64,000 bases of DNA from Euborellia annulipes (lineage: Eukaryota; Arthropoda; Insecta; Dermaptera; Anisolabididae): the NCBI GenBank assembly GCA_023213315.1, contig JAKCPI010006279.1, forward strand, positions 1 through 64,000. Reading direction: 5' to 3'. Each line of letters opens with the position of its first letter. Position 1 is the first letter of the stretch. The position numbers and the translations under genes are program-made. This document shows, one piece after another, positions 10,103-20,759 of this stretch. The notes beneath the pieces are model-generated. The model worked only from the letters and a program-made list of their open reading frames with translations. It did not search any database and was not told the DNA's origin.

Positions 10103-11290
10103 GTTAGATTAAAATAAAACTGTATATAATAATAATAAGGAATTATTATGATCATAGATCTCAAAGCCAAGGGCTCTCGAAGCGTCGACAGCAAAATAGT
10201 TTTAATCTACCCTTTTTAACTCAATGTAATATTATAATTAAACGTAAAGTAGGGACAAATGGATGCAAAAAAGCAAATTATTAGATAAAATAAAAAATAA
10301 AACTAGAGAAAAATTCTATCTGACTTCTGCTTTGGCTTCTATTTTACTTAGAGGTTACTTGATCCAAGGCCACAGAAAAATCTTTCCATTAATAAATTTT
10401 CTAAATGTCCAAGATGATGTCAAATAAATAGAATCGAACAAAACACAATTCTGGATAAATGGCGGGTTTTTCACTAAAAAAACAAGATGTGGAAACTATA
10501 ATGATATTAATTCTAATTGGATGGAATTTAAAAAGAGAAAGAGATATAAACAAAATAACTGTGAAAGTATAAATTCCAAAATCCAGAAGCTAACATAAAA
10601 ATTTCTGCTTTATGCAGGCCATTCAAGGCCGAATTGTGAAGACATGTTTATGAAAAAGGTTAGTCACCATCTCATTATAACGAGATATCGTCAAATAAAA
10701 TATTAATACATACACAAGAGGAACATCAAAATAGCCAAAACCGAGTAATAAAAATTTAATTCTAAAAAACAGATGTGGAACACACGACTTTGACGTGTAT
10801 AACACCTGCTGCTCCTGCCCTGTTATCGAGAAGTTGACATTGGGGATTTCGGACTTTAAAAGGCAGCGAACTCATAATAACCAAATAGAGATTTTTAAAT
10901 TAAATAGTGTTCCAACATAATATAAAAAAGAAGATCTATTATAATAATAGTGACACTCTTATAACATCTTCAGAATTGATTTCACATATGAGAATCAAAG
11001 TGTCGAAAATGTTAATTTTTAATAAATTTTAATAAATCATTGAAATTTATGATCTAGTGTTTTAATTTCCCATAAATAATTTCAAAAATTAAGCTCAGGG
11101 AGGACGAAAATTATCAAAATTTCGAGGTCGGATTTTTTAACGATTATAAAGTAGAAAGTGAATTGAATATTGAGGCACTGATTAAGAGGCCGCCACACGC
11201 GGACCGTGCTTGGTATTGTATGTGAGAGGTTTCTATTAAAAAAACTACAACAAATATGAATGGGAGGCCCACCGGAATCGGCCAGCGCAG
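10103..11290. other. AT-rich sequence, no intact gene
   Basis: No coherent gene is visible. A plus-strand frame around 10310-10440 faintly resembles a retroelement C-terminal region, but it holds stops and no diagnostic residues. At 10186-10205 a CTCGAAGCGTCGAC stretch resembles the 3' part of the hammerhead-like motifs elsewhere in this window. Confidence 0.35.
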
Positions 11291-11300
11291 CTAGTCATTT

Positions 11301-11508
11301 TTCACATAGCCTTTGGTCGGCAACTTAGGCCATAGTAGGGACTTTTGACGATAACCGTTGTAATTGGGAATATATATTGTGGGTCCATGGCACTTCTCTA
11401 TTTAAGCCATTTGGTACCAAATGGCAAAATCATCGGACTGCCTGGGGTCCGAAAACCCGCGACGTTTGGTCGAGGTTAGCACGCTAACCTCTACGCCGCC
11501 CCGAGGGC
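11301..11508 (-). repeat. tRNA-derived SINE, family A
   Basis: This reverse copy ends at the right with the tRNA-like head (GTAGAGGTTAGCGTGCTAAC on the minus strand). It has the GCCATTTGG mini-palindrome in the body and, near 11318, the shared tail GGCC..GTTGCCGACC. The microsatellite end is lost. Confidence 0.82.
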
Positions 11509-11535
11509 CCAGGGTGCTTGGTACTTAGTATGTGA

Positions 11536-11747
11536 GAGGTTCCCTCCTAGCTCTTTTCGTTCTTGAGATATTTTGTTCACGCACACCACCCAGACCACGC
11601 AGACACACAGACAGCAGCCATGTCGCGAAAACCACTTTTTTGGATTGAAGGGGAGCCTCAAACCGTGAAGGTCCATCAAAATCTCGACATCGAATTTTTG
11701 ACATTTGATCCCCCTGAGAGGTATATATTTTCATATATACATAGGTA
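11536..11747 (+). repeat. HPR repeat, 3' part
   Basis: It begins at the CTCCTAGCTCTTTTCGTTCT block and passes through the CACAGACA microsatellite, CATGTCGCGAAAACCAC, and TCTCGACATCGAATTTTTGA. It ends at the remains of the terminal hairpin (TACATAGGTAAAA). The open frame at 11563-11748 is a repeat translation. Confidence 0.82.
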
Positions 11748-12414
11748 AAAAAAAAAAAAAATTAATCTATGGTTTAGTTGCTATTTCGTGGATGTCATCC
11801 GCCACTGCATCTAAATGAATTGATTATACTTTCTCTATTAAAAAATGAAAGTAAAAATTAACTGACAGTCCACGAGGTCGAAATTTGCGTAGGTGCCCAC
11901 CGAAGACGGGCGACGCAATTAGTTAAATTTAAATAAAAAATACGAGAAACAAGTCAGTCAATTGCATGACAAAAGATATAGCCTACTGTAGATATAAACT
12001 CTGCACTGGTGAATTAGCCTATACTCATGTTTGTAATCCATATGCTAAGCTATGCTACGTAGCCCTTAGCTTGTTCTGACTTGCATACTGGCCCTTGCAA
12101 GAGAATCAAGCAGAGAGAGCCAAATCACTTACTGTACTTTTAATAATGCTTTTAAATATTTAATCAAAAATAAATGAACTTATCGCCTAAAAACACGCTT
12201 CAATATATAAATATTTTCTTATATTACCACACTGACTCATTTGAATACATTTTTATAAAATCACAATTACGTATCCTTAATAAATAATAATTTTTTGTGA
12301 AGCCATTTATATTTCTAACATTTAAAATAATAAACCAAGTATTAATGAACGTGAAGAGATGAAATTTACCTCAAATCTCCTTAAAGTTTAGAAGAAACGA
12401 GAATTTTTTACTGG

Positions 12415-12690
12415 AGCCCAGGTTGGACGCGTCTGCCCCACGCGGCGCCATGTTCCAAATGAGGGATGAACACGATTAACACGGAAGGTGCTTCCCTTAT
12501 CACTGCCCCCACTCTACTGAAGCCTCTTTGACTTTGCTATTAAATATAAAGGAATCTTTTCTCATTGACTTAGCTTGTAGACTCGAGACCCGGCTGCTCT
12601 ATGAGGTTAGACAGCCAATGGCGTGCCACCTTCGTTGAGCCCCCGAGAGTGGGGGAGGGGAGGGGGTGGGGACGGACTCCTATACTAATA
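12415..12690. promoter_or_regulatory. GC-rich repeat-free island
   Basis: The island includes CGCGTCTGCCCCACGCGGC, CCAAATGAGG and a G-rich stretch at 12635-12675. It has no repeat-family match and no convincing exon. It is a plausible cis-regulatory element by composition only. Confidence 0.3.
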
Positions 12691-12805
12691 GATAATTGGC
12701 AACGATCCAAATTAACTCAATTATTATAGAAATAATTATTTTAATATAGAATAAATTATTATTGTGGAAAATAATTTAAAAAAAAAATCATTTTATTCAA
12801 TAATT

Positions 12806-12993
12806 TAAAAAATCTGGTGTGACTGATCGCCAGCACATAACTTTTAATTTCCGAAGATGAGAGAAAGTTGTGCTTGTCACACCAGATTTTTGTGTCGACA
12901 TATAATCCTATTTAGTTTCCCCCGATATACTCTTTTTGAGTTATTTTGTTCATAGACAGACCGTTTCGCGGAATCCCTAGCTAAGAGAAGTAA
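12806..12993 (+). repeat. HPR repeat, internally deleted
   Basis: The 5' hairpin (12807-12893) is followed by GTGTCGACATATA. The sequence then jumps to the late GAGTTATTTTGTTCATAGACAG block and a remnant of TCGCGGAA and AAGAGAAGTAAAAA. The middle, with the X-box and GTACTAGTAC palindrome, is deleted. Confidence 0.8.
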
Positions 12994-13357
12994 AAAATAA
13001 TAATAATAATAAACGTATGTATAAAAAACCTATCCTAAGGATAAAGAGACTTTAGAATACTAATTATTATTACCTAATCAAATAAGCATTTCAAATAAAG
13101 TTGAAATAACGGTAGTAAGGCTTAGATATTAAATATTGACTTTCTTTGACCTATTCGAGTAAAATTGCTCTTATAAAAATTACAAAATACCAGCCATATG
13201 TCTTATTACTTAAAATTTATTTAGATTAATATTTCTATTAAATTTAAGGTCTTTTACTGCTATTTAGTTCACGTTCTCATTTATTTCCATTGATAGTAGT
13301 CAATCCAATTGAAATACATTTTTTTGTCACTTGGAACGAAAAGCGAACCCCTTAGGA

Positions 13358-13609
13358 CAGTGGTTTCCAAACTTTATGTTACCACGCCTCCCTTAAAAAT
13401 ATTTAATCTTATGACGCCTCCCCTCCCCATTTTATAAAATAATACAAAAACAAAAATTTTTAATGCTAAAAAATATAAATTTATATAAAAAATTTTTTTT
13501 TTATTCTTATTTATATTAAAACTAGCAATCATTTGGAAAATTGGTCCTGGTGGCCAATATTTGCGCCTCCCCTTAGACTAGCCCACGCCTCACAGTTTGG
13601 AAAACGCTG
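13358..13609. mobile_element. hAT-like MITE
   Basis: The ends are CAGTGGTTTCCAAACT and AGTTTGGAAAACGCTG, imperfect inverted repeats of hAT type. A sister copy lies at 15815-16079, sharing ACGCCTCCCTTAAAAATATT. I do not see a clear 8-bp target duplication here. The open frame at 13533-13796 crosses this element and the next, so it is not a gene. Confidence 0.75.
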
Positions 13610-13649
13610 GTATAAGGGTATTTTATGGATGGTGGAATTTGTATCTGCA

Positions 13650-13852
13650 ATGAAAGTTAGAAGAAAACGCAACCAGAATTTTTCTTTAAAAATATATTTT
13701 AACAGCTTACTTTTCGACCTTGGTCAAAGACTTCCTCGGATGACCACTAACAGCTCCGAGGAAGGCTTTGACCAAAGCCGAAACGTCAGCTGTTAAAATA
13801 TATTTTTAAAGAAAACATTCTGGCTTCGTTTTTTCTAACTTTCATTCCTGAA
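13650..13852. mobile_element. Foldback element with hammerhead-like cores
   Basis: The inverted arms start GAAAGTTAGAAGAAAACG on the left and end CGTTTTTTCTAACTTTC on the right. They are symmetrical about 13742-13750. The repeated AACAGC..GCTGTTAAAATATATTT blocks and the CCGAAACGTC motif are characteristic of Penelope-like terminal regions. No protein remains. Confidence 0.7.
13751..13792 (+). ncRNA. Hammerhead-like ribozyme, one core change
   Basis: Stem I is CAGCT (13751-13755) with AGCTG (13788-13792). The core CCGAGGA (13756-13762) differs from CTGANGA by one T-to-C change. An extra A precedes a perfect 6-bp stem II (GGCTTT 13764-13769, AAAGCC 13774-13779). GAAA is at 13780-13783, followed by CGTC. 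The core change probably reduces or removes cleavage. Confidence 0.5.
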
Positions 13853-13906
13853 GGAAAATATTTTTTTCAAATCTTATTTTCACACCCTAGGGGGGGGGGG
13901 GGGGGT

Positions 13907-14147
13907 GAATAACTTAAATATAAAATTTCAACCTCCTAGCTCAATTCCTTCATGCTTTAAATTGAACCCAAACAGACACACAGACACAGAACATGTCTCG
14001 AAAACCATTTTTTTTTTTCGATTCAGAGGACCTCAAAACGTGTATATCCATCAAAGTCTCGACATCGAATTTTTGACATGAATCCAATACTTTCTCTCTA
14101 TATATTTGCATATTAACTTATACATATAGGTAAGAGAAAGTAAAAAT
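13907..14147 (+). repeat. HPR repeat, 3' part
   Basis: This copy starts at AACTTAAATATAAAATTTC. It continues through a short CAGACACACAGACACAG tract, the CCTCAAAACGTGTATATCC block and TCGACATCGAATTTTTGA. It ends with an intact terminal hairpin (ACTTTCTCTC to GTAAGAGAAAGTAAAAAT). A G run sits immediately upstream. Confidence 0.85.
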
Positions 14148-14767
14148 TCAAATCCGAATTGAAATTAGTTCTATATACAAAAAGATGCGGTAACTCACCC
14201 CAGTAAAATTCTAAGTGGACTAATCATATCTTACTTTTCTACCTAATGAAAAAAATCCATACAAAATTCTGCAAGGGATTCGATGGGTTTTTAAGTTACC
14301 CAGTGTTATTATTATCTGTTTATGAGAGTTTCGAAATCTTCAAAAATTAATTCCGCCCCAGTAATAAGAAATTTTAGAATGACATTAAAATGTTTCTATC
14401 CTACTATACTATTTGATAAATATTGAAAATAAATTTTAACTCAAACGGAATGCGCTTATTTTTAGTAAAAGTATTAACAAATATTAATAACTTTATGCAT
14501 TATAGGGGATGGGGCATTAACCCCCCTGGTTAATGTCTTCATACCTCCCCCGGAGGAAATGCGAGCCTTCACCGCGAAATTACTCTCAAAATAATTTGAA
14601 TACATTTATAAATAATTATTTTTATTTTTATTTCATTTTGATATTATTTTATTTTAATTTTCAACCCTTAATCCACCCCTGTATAAAAGTATATTAAGGA
14701 AATTTGATTAACAAAAATATAGGCCAAATACATGTAGAAAGAATATAATGGTAAATAATGGAAAAAA

Positions 14768-15005
14768 TGCCCTCAGACTTGGTGTAGTTGGTAGCGTGCC
14801 TACCTTCTATACCGAACGTCACGGGTTCGGATCCCTGGCAGTCCGAAATGAATACCAAATAGCTTAAATTGAAATGCCTAGACCCCCAATATGTATATTA
14901 TTAATTAATAACGGTTATAAATGTCTTAAATGGCCTGAGTTGCCGAAAAGACTGTGTGAATGTGTGTGTGAGTGTGAGTGTGAATCAGAAAAAAGTGTGA
15001 GTGTT
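14768..15005 (+). repeat. tRNA-derived SINE, family A
   Basis: The head has CTTGGTGTAGTTGGTAGCGTG (A-box region) and CGGGTTCGGATCC (B box). The body follows, then the tail GGCCTGAGTTGCCGAAAAGA and the GTGTGAGTGTGAGTGTGA end. The open frame at 14874-15128 is a SINE translation. Confidence 0.88.
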
Positions 15006-15814
15006 AAAAAAATAATAATAATAATAAAAAATAAAAAACTAATTTTTTTCAATGACACATACACTCCCCCTCCCCCTTTCAACAGCTTATATTCACCCTC
15101 TACCCTTAGTGAAATACAAAATATTTAATTTCATATTCAAAAGAATCGTTTTTCACAGTCAAATTATTTGTTTCTATCATTTTTTTTTTCATCGATAAAA
15201 TGCTTAATAATTACCTTTAATAAGACACTCAAGAGGGTGTGCTGGTTGACGGTGAGGTCAGGGTGGGTTACACTATATTAATTAATCACTTTAATTCACT
15301 TTAAACACATCTTAGAAAGAGAGCACCTCTGGGCGCCTGCCGACAGGCCACGCTCTCGACTGAACGAGAGACTTGTCTCTCTTTGTTTTGAAATAAAATA
15401 GATCAAAATAAGAATTCCCTTTTTATTAAAAAGAAAAAAAAAAAACCTTTTACTCTAATCTAACTATATTTAGAGCTGGAAAAATATGTCAACAAGTGAT
15501 TTGGAATATTCCAAGGCCTTTCTTAAATAATCAACCCTTCATCCCCCTAATAAATAATATAATAATAATCAACGCTATTTTTTGAATGTTTTTTATTTAT
15601 TTGGCTTCGATTTAGCTAAAATAAACTTAAAAAACATTTTTTCAATTTTTCAACCCCTTATCCAATCCTAATAAATAAAATAATATAACAATGCTATCGC
15701 CTTCGGCGAGCTTCGCGTCTAGTCAGAAAAAAATTAAAACCCTGAAAAGCTTCCGTGGATCCGTCTTTGGGTTTTACATATAGTATAATTTTCTAGAATG
15801 AGTCTTACTTTAGG
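15006..15814. other. AT-rich sequence with one GC-richer patch
   Basis: No gene is recognised. A GC-richer patch at 15235-15390 (GGTGAGGTCAGGGTGGG, GCGCCTGCCGACAGGCC) matches no repeat here. Fragments near 15690-15722, ending GCGTCTAGTCAG, resemble short blocks near 11270-11300 and 11880-11930, so an old dispersed repeat may be present. Confidence 0.35.
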
Positions 15815-16079
15815 CAAGTGGTTTCCTTACTTTATGTTACAACGCCTCCCTTAAAAATATTTAATCGTAACCTCCCCCCACATTAATAAAACAATACAAA
15901 AACAAAAATTTTTAATACTAAAAAATATAAATTTATATAAAAATATTTTTTTTTATTTATTCATATTTATTATTTTAATTAAAAACTCGGTCCCAGAATC
16001 TTAAAATATTCTTGGTGGCCAATATTCGCGCCTTTAGCGCCTCCCTAGGGAGGCGCACCTCACAGTTTGGAAAACGCTG
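15815..16079. mobile_element. hAT-like MITE, second copy
   Basis: This is a sister of the element at 13358-13609, with the same ACGCCTCCCTTAAAAATATT and CACAGTTTGGAAAACGCTG blocks. The flanks, CTTTAGG and CCTTAGG, are approximately duplicated. Confidence 0.75.
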
Positions 16080-16317
16080 CCTTAGGACAAGAAACCAATA
16101 CTTCGCCACCGCGCTAGGGCCTAGGGGTAACATTAACATTATTATATATTTAAAGTTAAGTCAGTTATGTTGAGTCACTACCCTCTGAAATTATCTCCAG
16201 TAACGTAGTTGAGGGAAGGGGTGCGGGCCGTAAAAAAAAAGTAAAAACAAATAAAATAAATAAATAAAAACTAAACCATGACAAAAAATCACGAAAAAAA
16301 TTTTGATTTTGTTTAAA

Positions 16318-16793
16318 AGCTCTTTTACACGAGTTCGGAGGTACCTAACTTAAATATAAAATTCCAAGATCATTTCCTTTATGGTTAAAAATGTCCATAA
16401 AGACACACAGACCAATTTGCGGGACTCACTTTTTTGGACTCAGGGGACCTCAAAACATGTATATCCATCAAACATCAATCCATCTCGACATCGAATTTTT
16501 GACATGATCGCAATACTTTCTTTCTCTCTCTATAAATTTCATATCGACGTTCTAATTAGTAAAGTGCCTAACTCCATTTTTGTTTATTTTTCAGGAGAGC
16601 CAAAAAAACATTTCATTGTCATTGTTAGAGCCCCTGTTAAACACTTTTCGAACTGAAAAATTTGAATTTCGCTCTTACCCAGTTCAGGGCATAAGGAGAA
16701 TGATATTCTTCAACAGAAAATACTAAAAAAAAGTGGAGTTAGACACTTTTCTACTGAGAGCGTCGATATATAGGATAAGAGAAAGTAAAAATT
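16318..16793 (+). repeat. HPR repeat, 3' part, split in its terminal hairpin
   Basis: The copy begins at AGCTCTTTTACACGAG and contains AACTTAAATATAAAATTCC, AGACACACAGACC, GGACCTCAAAACATG and TCGACATCGAATTTTTGAC. Its terminal hairpin (ACTTTCTTTCTC to ATAAGAGAAAGTAAAAAT) is interrupted by a 221-bp MITE at 16545-16765. The open frame at 16381-16656 crosses both elements. Confidence 0.82.
16545..16765. mobile_element. MITE with about 33-bp inverted ends
   Basis: The left end CGACGTTCTAATTAGTAAAG continues into GTGCCTAACTCC. The right end is its imperfect inverse, GGAGTTAGACAC to GAGAGCGTCG. It lies inside the HPR terminal hairpin between short AT repeats, so the target duplication is probably TA or ATAT. 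The superfamily is uncertain. Confidence 0.7.
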
Positions 16794-17084
16794 AAATTAA
16801 TCTCTAAACGAGGTGCTCACTATTTATAGTTATCTATTAATTCTCTAATTTCTCCAATAAACTTTGCAAATGTTTCTTTTTTTAACCAAAATTTTAGTAA
16901 TTTTATTTTCAACCATCTCCAAATGGCGAACGTCTCACAAAATAAAAAAAAAAGTAATATTAGCATATTACGAATATAATTTAATCTTATATACAAAATC
17001 TTATTTATTTTAAAATTTTCCGGTTTGTCGACATTGCTATAGAAAGTAATAAAGTAGACAAATTTTATAATTAATGAGAAATGT

Positions 17085-17215
17085 GAGGGAGTCCCGTTGC
17101 GCGCACGTGGCTGCCACGTGCGTTGCCCATCCCTGGAGAGGTGCAGTCCAGGATGCTCCGAGGAGATGGATGGATCTCTTTGTTCATTTCACTTCATAAA
17201 GTGTCATCATCAGGC
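17085..17215. promoter_or_regulatory. GC-rich patch with palindromic double E-box
   Basis: CGCACGTGG (17102-17110) and CCACGTGCG (17114-17122) form a perfect palindrome around CTG, giving two CACGTG E-boxes 6 bp apart. The patch matches no repeat family in the window. CACGTG is the established site of bHLH-type factors; any role here is inference. Confidence 0.4.
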
Positions 17216-17416
17216 CTCCAAATCGGACGGCTAACTAACAGTTCATTAATTCGTTGTCATCGAGTAGAAAATCTCAAGAGATATGACAAACAAATCATTT
17301 CCATCTCTCTTATTTATTTATTTATTTTTTTTTATAAAAGTAAAAAAAAAAAAAACAATAAGAGATTAGAATATTTAAGAATATATAGGATGTTATTTCT
17401 AAAAGAATTTGAAAGT

Positions 17417-18353
17417 GAAAAATCTGTTGTGACTGGTGGCACAGCAGACTTTGGTAAGAGAAAGTGTACTGTGCTTGTCATACCAGATTTTTTGTGTCGA
17501 GATATATTGATATTTAATTTCCCATAGCACCATAGTTTTAAACTTAACTACTTGTATTTGAATATGTAAAAAGAAAAAAGTCAATTGATTCTAGAGCCAA
17601 TTTTGAGAAAATCGAAAAAACTGAAAAAGAACATCAGTAAAGTACTAGTACTTTTTGTCCGATTTTGTTCAAAAGCTCATTTTAAAGATTTAAGAGGGTG
17701 CCTAACTTAATTATAAAATTTGAACCTCCTAGCTCCTTCATGGTCTAAAGCAGGGGTCTCCAAACTTTCCAGCCTTAGGGCCATACTGATTACTCCAGTA
17801 AGTTCAGAGGGCCAAAACCATATTATCATTGTTGCCGGTGGTTAAAAGTGAAATAGGCCACTGATGAAAAAAAAGTCCGAAAAAGTACGCAACGTTTAAA
17901 AAAGGCTGCAAATCGGACTAAAGTCCGCAAAACGGCATATTATACATGTCTTTACTCATTACAATTCTGTGTTTCTTTATCCAACTTATCACAAAAACAA
18001 TAACAATAAGCCTACAACAATGTTATGAGTAGTTAGCCCATGACCATATCAATGTAGATGTCATATTAATAATTATTCAACATAAAATTAGAATACTTCA
18101 GTAAACTAAATTTAATTTGCTATAAAAAATATGTTCTCTAAAAGAAGTTTTCAAGTTTGCTAGCTCTCCGCGGGCCGGACAAAATCTGTCCGCGGGCCGG
18201 ATGTGGCCCGCGGGCCGTAGTTTGGAGACCCCTGGTCTAAAGTGTCTACACACACACACACACACTCAAAACATGTATATCCATCAAAATCTTGACATGA
18301 TCACAATACTTTCTCTCTATATATTTCATATATGGGATAAGAGAAAGTAAAAA
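17417..18353 (+). repeat. HPR repeat, split by a hAT MITE
   Basis: The 5' hairpin (17417-17493) has a variant, shortened stem. GTGTCGAGATATA, AGTACTAGTACTTTT and CCTAACTTAATTATAAAATT follow. The unit stops at 17750 and resumes at 18235 with a (CA)n tract, TCAAAACATGTATATCC and a terminal hairpin. The interruption is the hAT MITE at 17751-18234. Confidence 0.85.
17751..18234. mobile_element. hAT-type MITE, CAGGGGTCTCCAAACT family
   Basis: The inverted ends CAGGGGTCTCCAAACT and AGTTTGGAGACCCCTG are perfect. The 8-bp duplication GTCTAAAG is exact at 17743-17750 and 18235-18242. This end sequence is a known type among animal hAT elements. The interior has no transposase frame, and a GC-rich CGCGGGCC cluster sits at the right end. 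Confidence 0.93.
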
Positions 18354-18443
18354 TTCAATAATCTTAGAAGAAAGGAAAGAATCACACTCATGGAGAAAAT
18401 AGAAAATTATATGAACATTTCGCAAGTCTTCCAAGATGCTATC

Positions 18444-18661
18444 CATAGGCGTAGCCAGGGGGGTGTTTTGGGGTTCAACCCCCCCCCCCATGGGACCCAA
18501 GTCATTACTAGATATTTAATACAAATTATATTTCATATAGGGTACGAGAAAGTAAAATATAATAATTTACTCTAGCTAAAAAATAAGCCAAAATGATTTA
18601 TAAATACCCTAAAATAAAAAAAAATTGATCCCCCCATCAAAAATTTCTGTCTACGCCAATG
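18444..18661. mobile_element. hAT-type MITE containing HPR tail sequence
   Basis: The ends are CATAGGCGTAG and CTACGCCAATG. The 8-bp duplication ATGCTATC is exact at 18436-18443 and 18662-18669. The interior has a C run and a segment TACGAGAAAGTAAAAT matching the HPR 3' end. The overlapping open frames are not genes. Confidence 0.88.
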
Positions 18662-18669
18662 ATGCTATC

Positions 18670-19373
18670 TATTCATATTTTTATACAGATAGCTAGGGGG
18701 ACGTTCCACATTTAAACTTAGATTTTGATTAACGAAATAATTCCTATTTATCGTCATCCTTCGAAATTCTTCTTCTTGTTCATGCTTAATTTTTCTGCCC
18801 AAATACAAATAATTCTTTGTTATTACTTTTAACAAGTAAATTTGGATCAGATAACTTGTAGAGTAAAAAATCCCATTCACTGATTATATTAACTTATACT
18901 CGTATATTTGTAATGCAAAATGACGTATTCCACATTGACTGACTTTTAATGCGTTGCATAATAAATAAATAAATATTGAAAAATACCTTAATCCTGAAAT
19001 TACTAATACTGTTTGAAAATAGGAAGTAGACATTTCCAAGCACCAATAAACGAATTCACTTAAATATTCAAATAAAAAAAAAAATATTCTGCAAATTATC
19101 TTTAAATATATTACGTAGCCACCAACAAAAAATATGAACTTTCATTTTCACTTTATGTATGACGTTGCTTTTTTTTCTTTCTCTTTCTTTCTCTTTCTCT
19201 TAAGTTGAATTTTGTGAATCCAATGCTAAATAATCTGATGGAGCCATCAAGTTTAACGGCATAGTAATTAATAAAATTTTAGGAAAAACTTTTTTTATTT
19301 AAAAATTACTATCATAGATAAACTTTCACTTTTTTTCATATTCGTAGATTTTAAAAATACATCAATTCTAAGA
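18670..19373. other. AT-rich sequence, no gene recognised
   Basis: This is AT-rich sequence with a TTTCTCTTTCTT tract near 19175-19200. An open minus-strand frame at 18665-18880 has no recognisable domain. Confidence 0.45.
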
Positions 19374-19752
19374 TAAAAAATCTGCTGTGACTGTCGCACA
19401 GCACACAACTTTCTCTTACCTTCGAAAGTTGTGCTTGTCACACCAGATTTTTTCTTTCGACATATATTTAGTTCCCGACAGTACGGAACATTTGAATTCA
19501 GATGTAAAATTTATAAGTATGGGAAAATATTTATATTTTGTTACCATGGCAACCATTTCTCCTATCTTCCCTATGAAGTACAAGAGTAAAGTGGTCTTCA
19601 AAAGATTTCAATGGCAAAATGAGAATATACATTTTAAAGAGCATCTAAAAAATAATTGGTTTATGAATTAAAAAAAAAAATCGTTGGAGCGAATTTTGAG
19701 AAAATCTAAAAAAACTGAAAAAGTATATCAGTAAAGTACTAGTACTCTTTGG
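19374..19752 (+). repeat. HPR repeat, 5' half
   Basis: The intact 5' hairpin (19378-19453) has a short loop. Next come TTTCGACATATATTTAG, the X-box-like GTTACCATGGCAAC at 19540-19553, and the AGTACTAGTACT palindrome, where it ends. Open frames on both strands here are repeat translations. Confidence 0.88.
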
Positions 19753-19904
19753 AAGGTTAAGATGCGGATCTTACAAATCCCCTCACCCCCTCCATCGAAA
19801 AAGTTTTCTGCCTATGGAATTGTATCATTAAACTTTAAATTAAATAATAAATTATCTTGTGTGACTGATCACACACCACACGAGTAATATTTTAAAATTT
19901 TAAA

Positions 19905-19989
19905 TACCAATCAATTGAAATAAATAGGGACGGGGTCTAAATGGCCTCAGAGGCCGAAAAAGACCTTACATAAATTAAAAAAAAAAAAA
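19905..19989 (+). repeat. SINE B, 3' half
   Basis: Contains GAAATAAATAGGGACGGGGT, the tail GGCCTCAGAGGCCGAAAAAG and an A run. It directly adjoins the SINE A copy starting at about 19990, so the A-rich end may have been the insertion target. Confidence 0.78.
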
Positions 19990-20242
19990 ATGCCCTTGGG
20001 GCTTGGTGTAGAGGTTAGCGTGCTAACCTCGTATACCAAAAGTTGCGGGTTCGGACCTCAGGCAGTCCGATGATTTTATTTAAGCCAATTGGATACCAAA
20101 TGACTTAAATAAGAATGCCTGAATCCCATATATGTGTATTAAATCAATAACGGTTATCGTAAATCTCGTCTTATATGGCCTGAGTTGCCGAAAAGACAGT
20201 GTGCATGTGTGTGTGAGTGTGAATGTTTAAAAAAAAAAAAAA
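19990..20242 (+). repeat. tRNA-derived SINE, family A
   Basis: This is a full copy: head CTTGGTGTAGAGGTTAGCGTG, B box GCGGGTTCGGACC, body, tail GGCCTGAGTTGCCGAAAAGA, GTGTGAGTGTGAATG end and an A run. Confidence 0.9.
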
Positions 20243-20245
20243 ATT

Positions 20246-20757
20246 TAATTATATGGATAATATTTATAATTTGGTGCCATAGCAATCATCTTATTTTTCT
20301 AAGGGACTCAAGAGTAAAGTGCTCTTCACAAAAAGAAAAATTTTAATTTTTTAAAAAAAAATAAAAGGGGGGTGCTACAGGGGAAAAGGGGGGTCCGGCT
20401 TCGAATAGAAAAAATCGAATAAAATAATTTTTTTTTTTTTTTAAGGTCTTTTTCAGCATCTAAGGCCATTTAGACCCCATCCCTATTTATTTCAAATGAT
20501 TTGTAGTCAAATCAAATGAAATAAATTTTTCTCGTTTGGGACGGGAGGCGAACCCGGGACTCCGGTGCGAGAGGCTAATGTCTTCTCATTGAGCCACGGC
20601 TCCCGGGCCAATAATTATTTAAAAAGCATCTGAAAATAATTGATTTAAGTATTTTAAACAAAAAAGACGAAATGTGAAGAAAGTCAAAAAACTCAAAAAG
20701 TACATCAGTAAAGTATTAGTAGGCTACTCCATAAGTAAGAGAATGTAAAATCTAATG
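20246..20757 (+). repeat. HPR repeat, degenerate, split by other sequence
   Basis: The part at 20246-20335 matches the X-box region in decayed form (GGTGCCATAGCAATCAT, AAGAGTAAAGTG). The part at 20612-20757 resumes with AAAAAGCATCTGAAAATAATTG, a decayed GTACTAGTAC block and ATAAGTAAGAGAATGTAAAA. Between them lie a G-rich stretch and the SINE B copy at 20430-20608. Confidence 0.65.
20430..20608 (-). repeat. tRNA-derived SINE, family B, full copy
   Basis: Reverse copy. On the minus strand the head reads GGAGCCGTGGCTCAATGAGA and the B-box region TCCCGGGTTCGCCTCCCG. The body with AAATTTATTTCATTTGA and the tail GGCCTTAGATGCTGAAAAAG follow. Confidence 0.88.
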
Positions 20758-20759
20758 TA

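Noticed and set aside
10310..10440. Possible retroelement coding fragment (LTSALASILLRGYLIQGH region)
   Set aside because: The resemblance is faint, the frame soon meets stops, and no catalytic or Cys/His motif is visible.
19990..20060. Possible functional tRNA gene
   Set aside because: A and B box regions are present but the cloverleaf is incomplete and the sequence continues into a SINE body; the same head recurs in many copies.
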